54,063 nucleotides of DNA from an uncultured Dorea sp. (lineage in GTDB: Bacteria > Bacillota > Clostridia > Lachnospirales > Lachnospiraceae). Below are positions 53,372 to 54,063 of the stretch, piece by piece (within the stretch, counting starts at the first letter, position 1; every line of letters begins with the position of its first letter). Made by a program: the position numbers and the translations under genes. Location: assembly GCA_900550865.1 (NCBI GenBank), contig URTM01000018.1, positions 1-54,063 on the forward strand, in the 5' to 3' direction. A model generated the notes under the pieces. That model ran no database searches and was not told the DNA's origin. It was given only the letters and a program-made list of their open reading frames with translations.

Positions 53372-54063
53372 TTATTTTTTTCTATATTTTAACGGCGGCA
53401 CTCCATATGTTTTTTTGAAGCTTCTGATAAAATAGCTTACATTCTGATATCCACTCTGCATTGCAATCTCTGTAACAGGAATATCCGTATCTTGTAACAG
53501 CTGTTTTGCATGCTCTAACCTTAAATGTGTTATATATTGCGAAAGGGTAATATGAAAATGTTCCTTAAAATATCGCGATATATATTTTTCCGAAAGATGA
53601 AACTGCTCACTAAATTCTTTTAATGATATCTTTTCCATAAAATTCTGCTGTATATATGAAATCATTTCTTTTTCTATCGTATTTCTCCCGCTTTTATCAT
53701 TTTCAATTACAAAGCCCTTCTCCCACATTTCAAGAATAAACTGTAAAAGAATTATTTTTGTCTTTATCTGAGCAGTTATTATGGACTCAGTTTTCTTATT
53801 TTTTGCCACATATATTTCAACCAACTGCTCACATAGTTCTTTTGCTGTATCTTTTACTCTTGGACTTATCATCAGATGACCATTTTTTAACGGCTCCAAT
53901 AATTTATCATCCAACATGTCATTTATGCAAAAAGATATGTATTTTAACGGAAAAAGGAAAGTAAAATAATCCACTGTACCAGTCTGTGAACCCATAAAAT
54001 GCAGATTACCCGGCGACACTACAAAAGCATCCCCGGGGGTTCCAATATAATTTTCTCCTGATA
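53372..54063 (-). CDS. AraC family transcriptional regulator (5' end outside the window)
   Basis: The frame is open to the window edge: upstream of the last visible start the sequence reads GENYIGTPGDAFVVSPGNLHF, as in the cupin-like sensor domain of AraC proteins. The C-terminal 100 residues hold two helix-turn-helices (ISLKEFSEQFHLSEKYISRYFKEHFH; VTEIAMQSGYQNVSYFIRSFKKTYG) and end PPLKYRKK. The target is not visible. Confidence 0.88.
   Translation of the reverse strand, partial: SGENYIGTPGDAFVVSPGNLHFMGSQTGTVDYFTFLFPLKYISFCINDMLDDKLLEPLKNGHLMISPRVKDTAKELCEQLVEIYVAKNKKTESIITAQIKTKIILLQFILEMWEKGFVIENDKSGRNTIEKEMISYIQQNFMEKISLKEFSEQFHLSEKYISRYFKEHFHITLSQYITHLRLEHAKQLLQDTDIPVTEIAMQSGYQNVSYFIRSFKKTYGVPPLKYRKK

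Overview
The window looks like chromosome of a spore-forming, low-to-moderate GC Clostridia, most likely a gut Lachnospiraceae. The basis is the gene complement and order: spoIIID, a sipL-ispE-gntR-spoIIR cluster, dnaE next to pfkA, an acyl-ACP thioesterase, two degV genes, an AGCS symporter and a yybP-ykoY (Mn) riboswitch in front of mntP. No tRNA, rRNA or CRISPR array was seen. The genus cannot be fixed from this sequence alone.

Region 1 (about 44-11962) is an AT-rich integrative element next to the 3' end of guaA. It carries a 5'-truncated YhcG-type PDDEXK nuclease and a 1436-residue HelD-like superfamily 1 helicase that begins with about 60 tandem G-[YF]-[DN]-x-x units. It also carries a small membrane protein with an in-frame stop, an XRE regulator, tnpV, a 5'-truncated MobA/MobL relaxase, a tyrosine integrase with a foreign C-terminus, an excisionase, an XRE repressor and a Septu-like ATPase/HNH pair. 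The integrase and relaxase appear to be joined by a deletion. Paired 9-bp direct repeats lie near both ends. Four 14-bp operator-like sites of the form TAGCG-N4-CGCTA lie at the left end and around the xis/repressor promoters. The helicase with its repeat domain is the most unusual object in the window.

Region 2 (about 11951-25240) is core: guaA, a MATE exporter, an HPr-like protein without the phosphorylated His, an orphan YesN-type response regulator, a TetR regulator, spoIIID, a SEC-C/TPR gene pair, mntP with its riboswitch, an S4-less pseudouridine synthase, a lipoprotein trigger-factor-like foldase, a small membrane protein, murI with a DUF1934 gene, and pfkA.

Region 3 (25319-35494, all on the minus strand) holds dnaE, a second HPr-like protein, cvfB, an acyl-ACP thioesterase, spoIIR, a GntR regulator, ispE, sipL and a PrcB-like lipoprotein. 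It mixes replication, sporulation and lipid or isoprenoid functions.

Region 4 (35592-41214, plus strand) is an acyltransferase, then a pncB-ddl-murF-HAD operon with a clear promoter. A long imperfect palindrome (41224-41462) separates it from a convergent PflX-type radical SAM gene. Two degV genes, an alanine/glycine symporter, cyuA-eamA with a divergent lysR, a polar amino-acid ABC transporter with a structured leader, a DEDD exonuclease and the 3' part of an AraC regulator complete the window.
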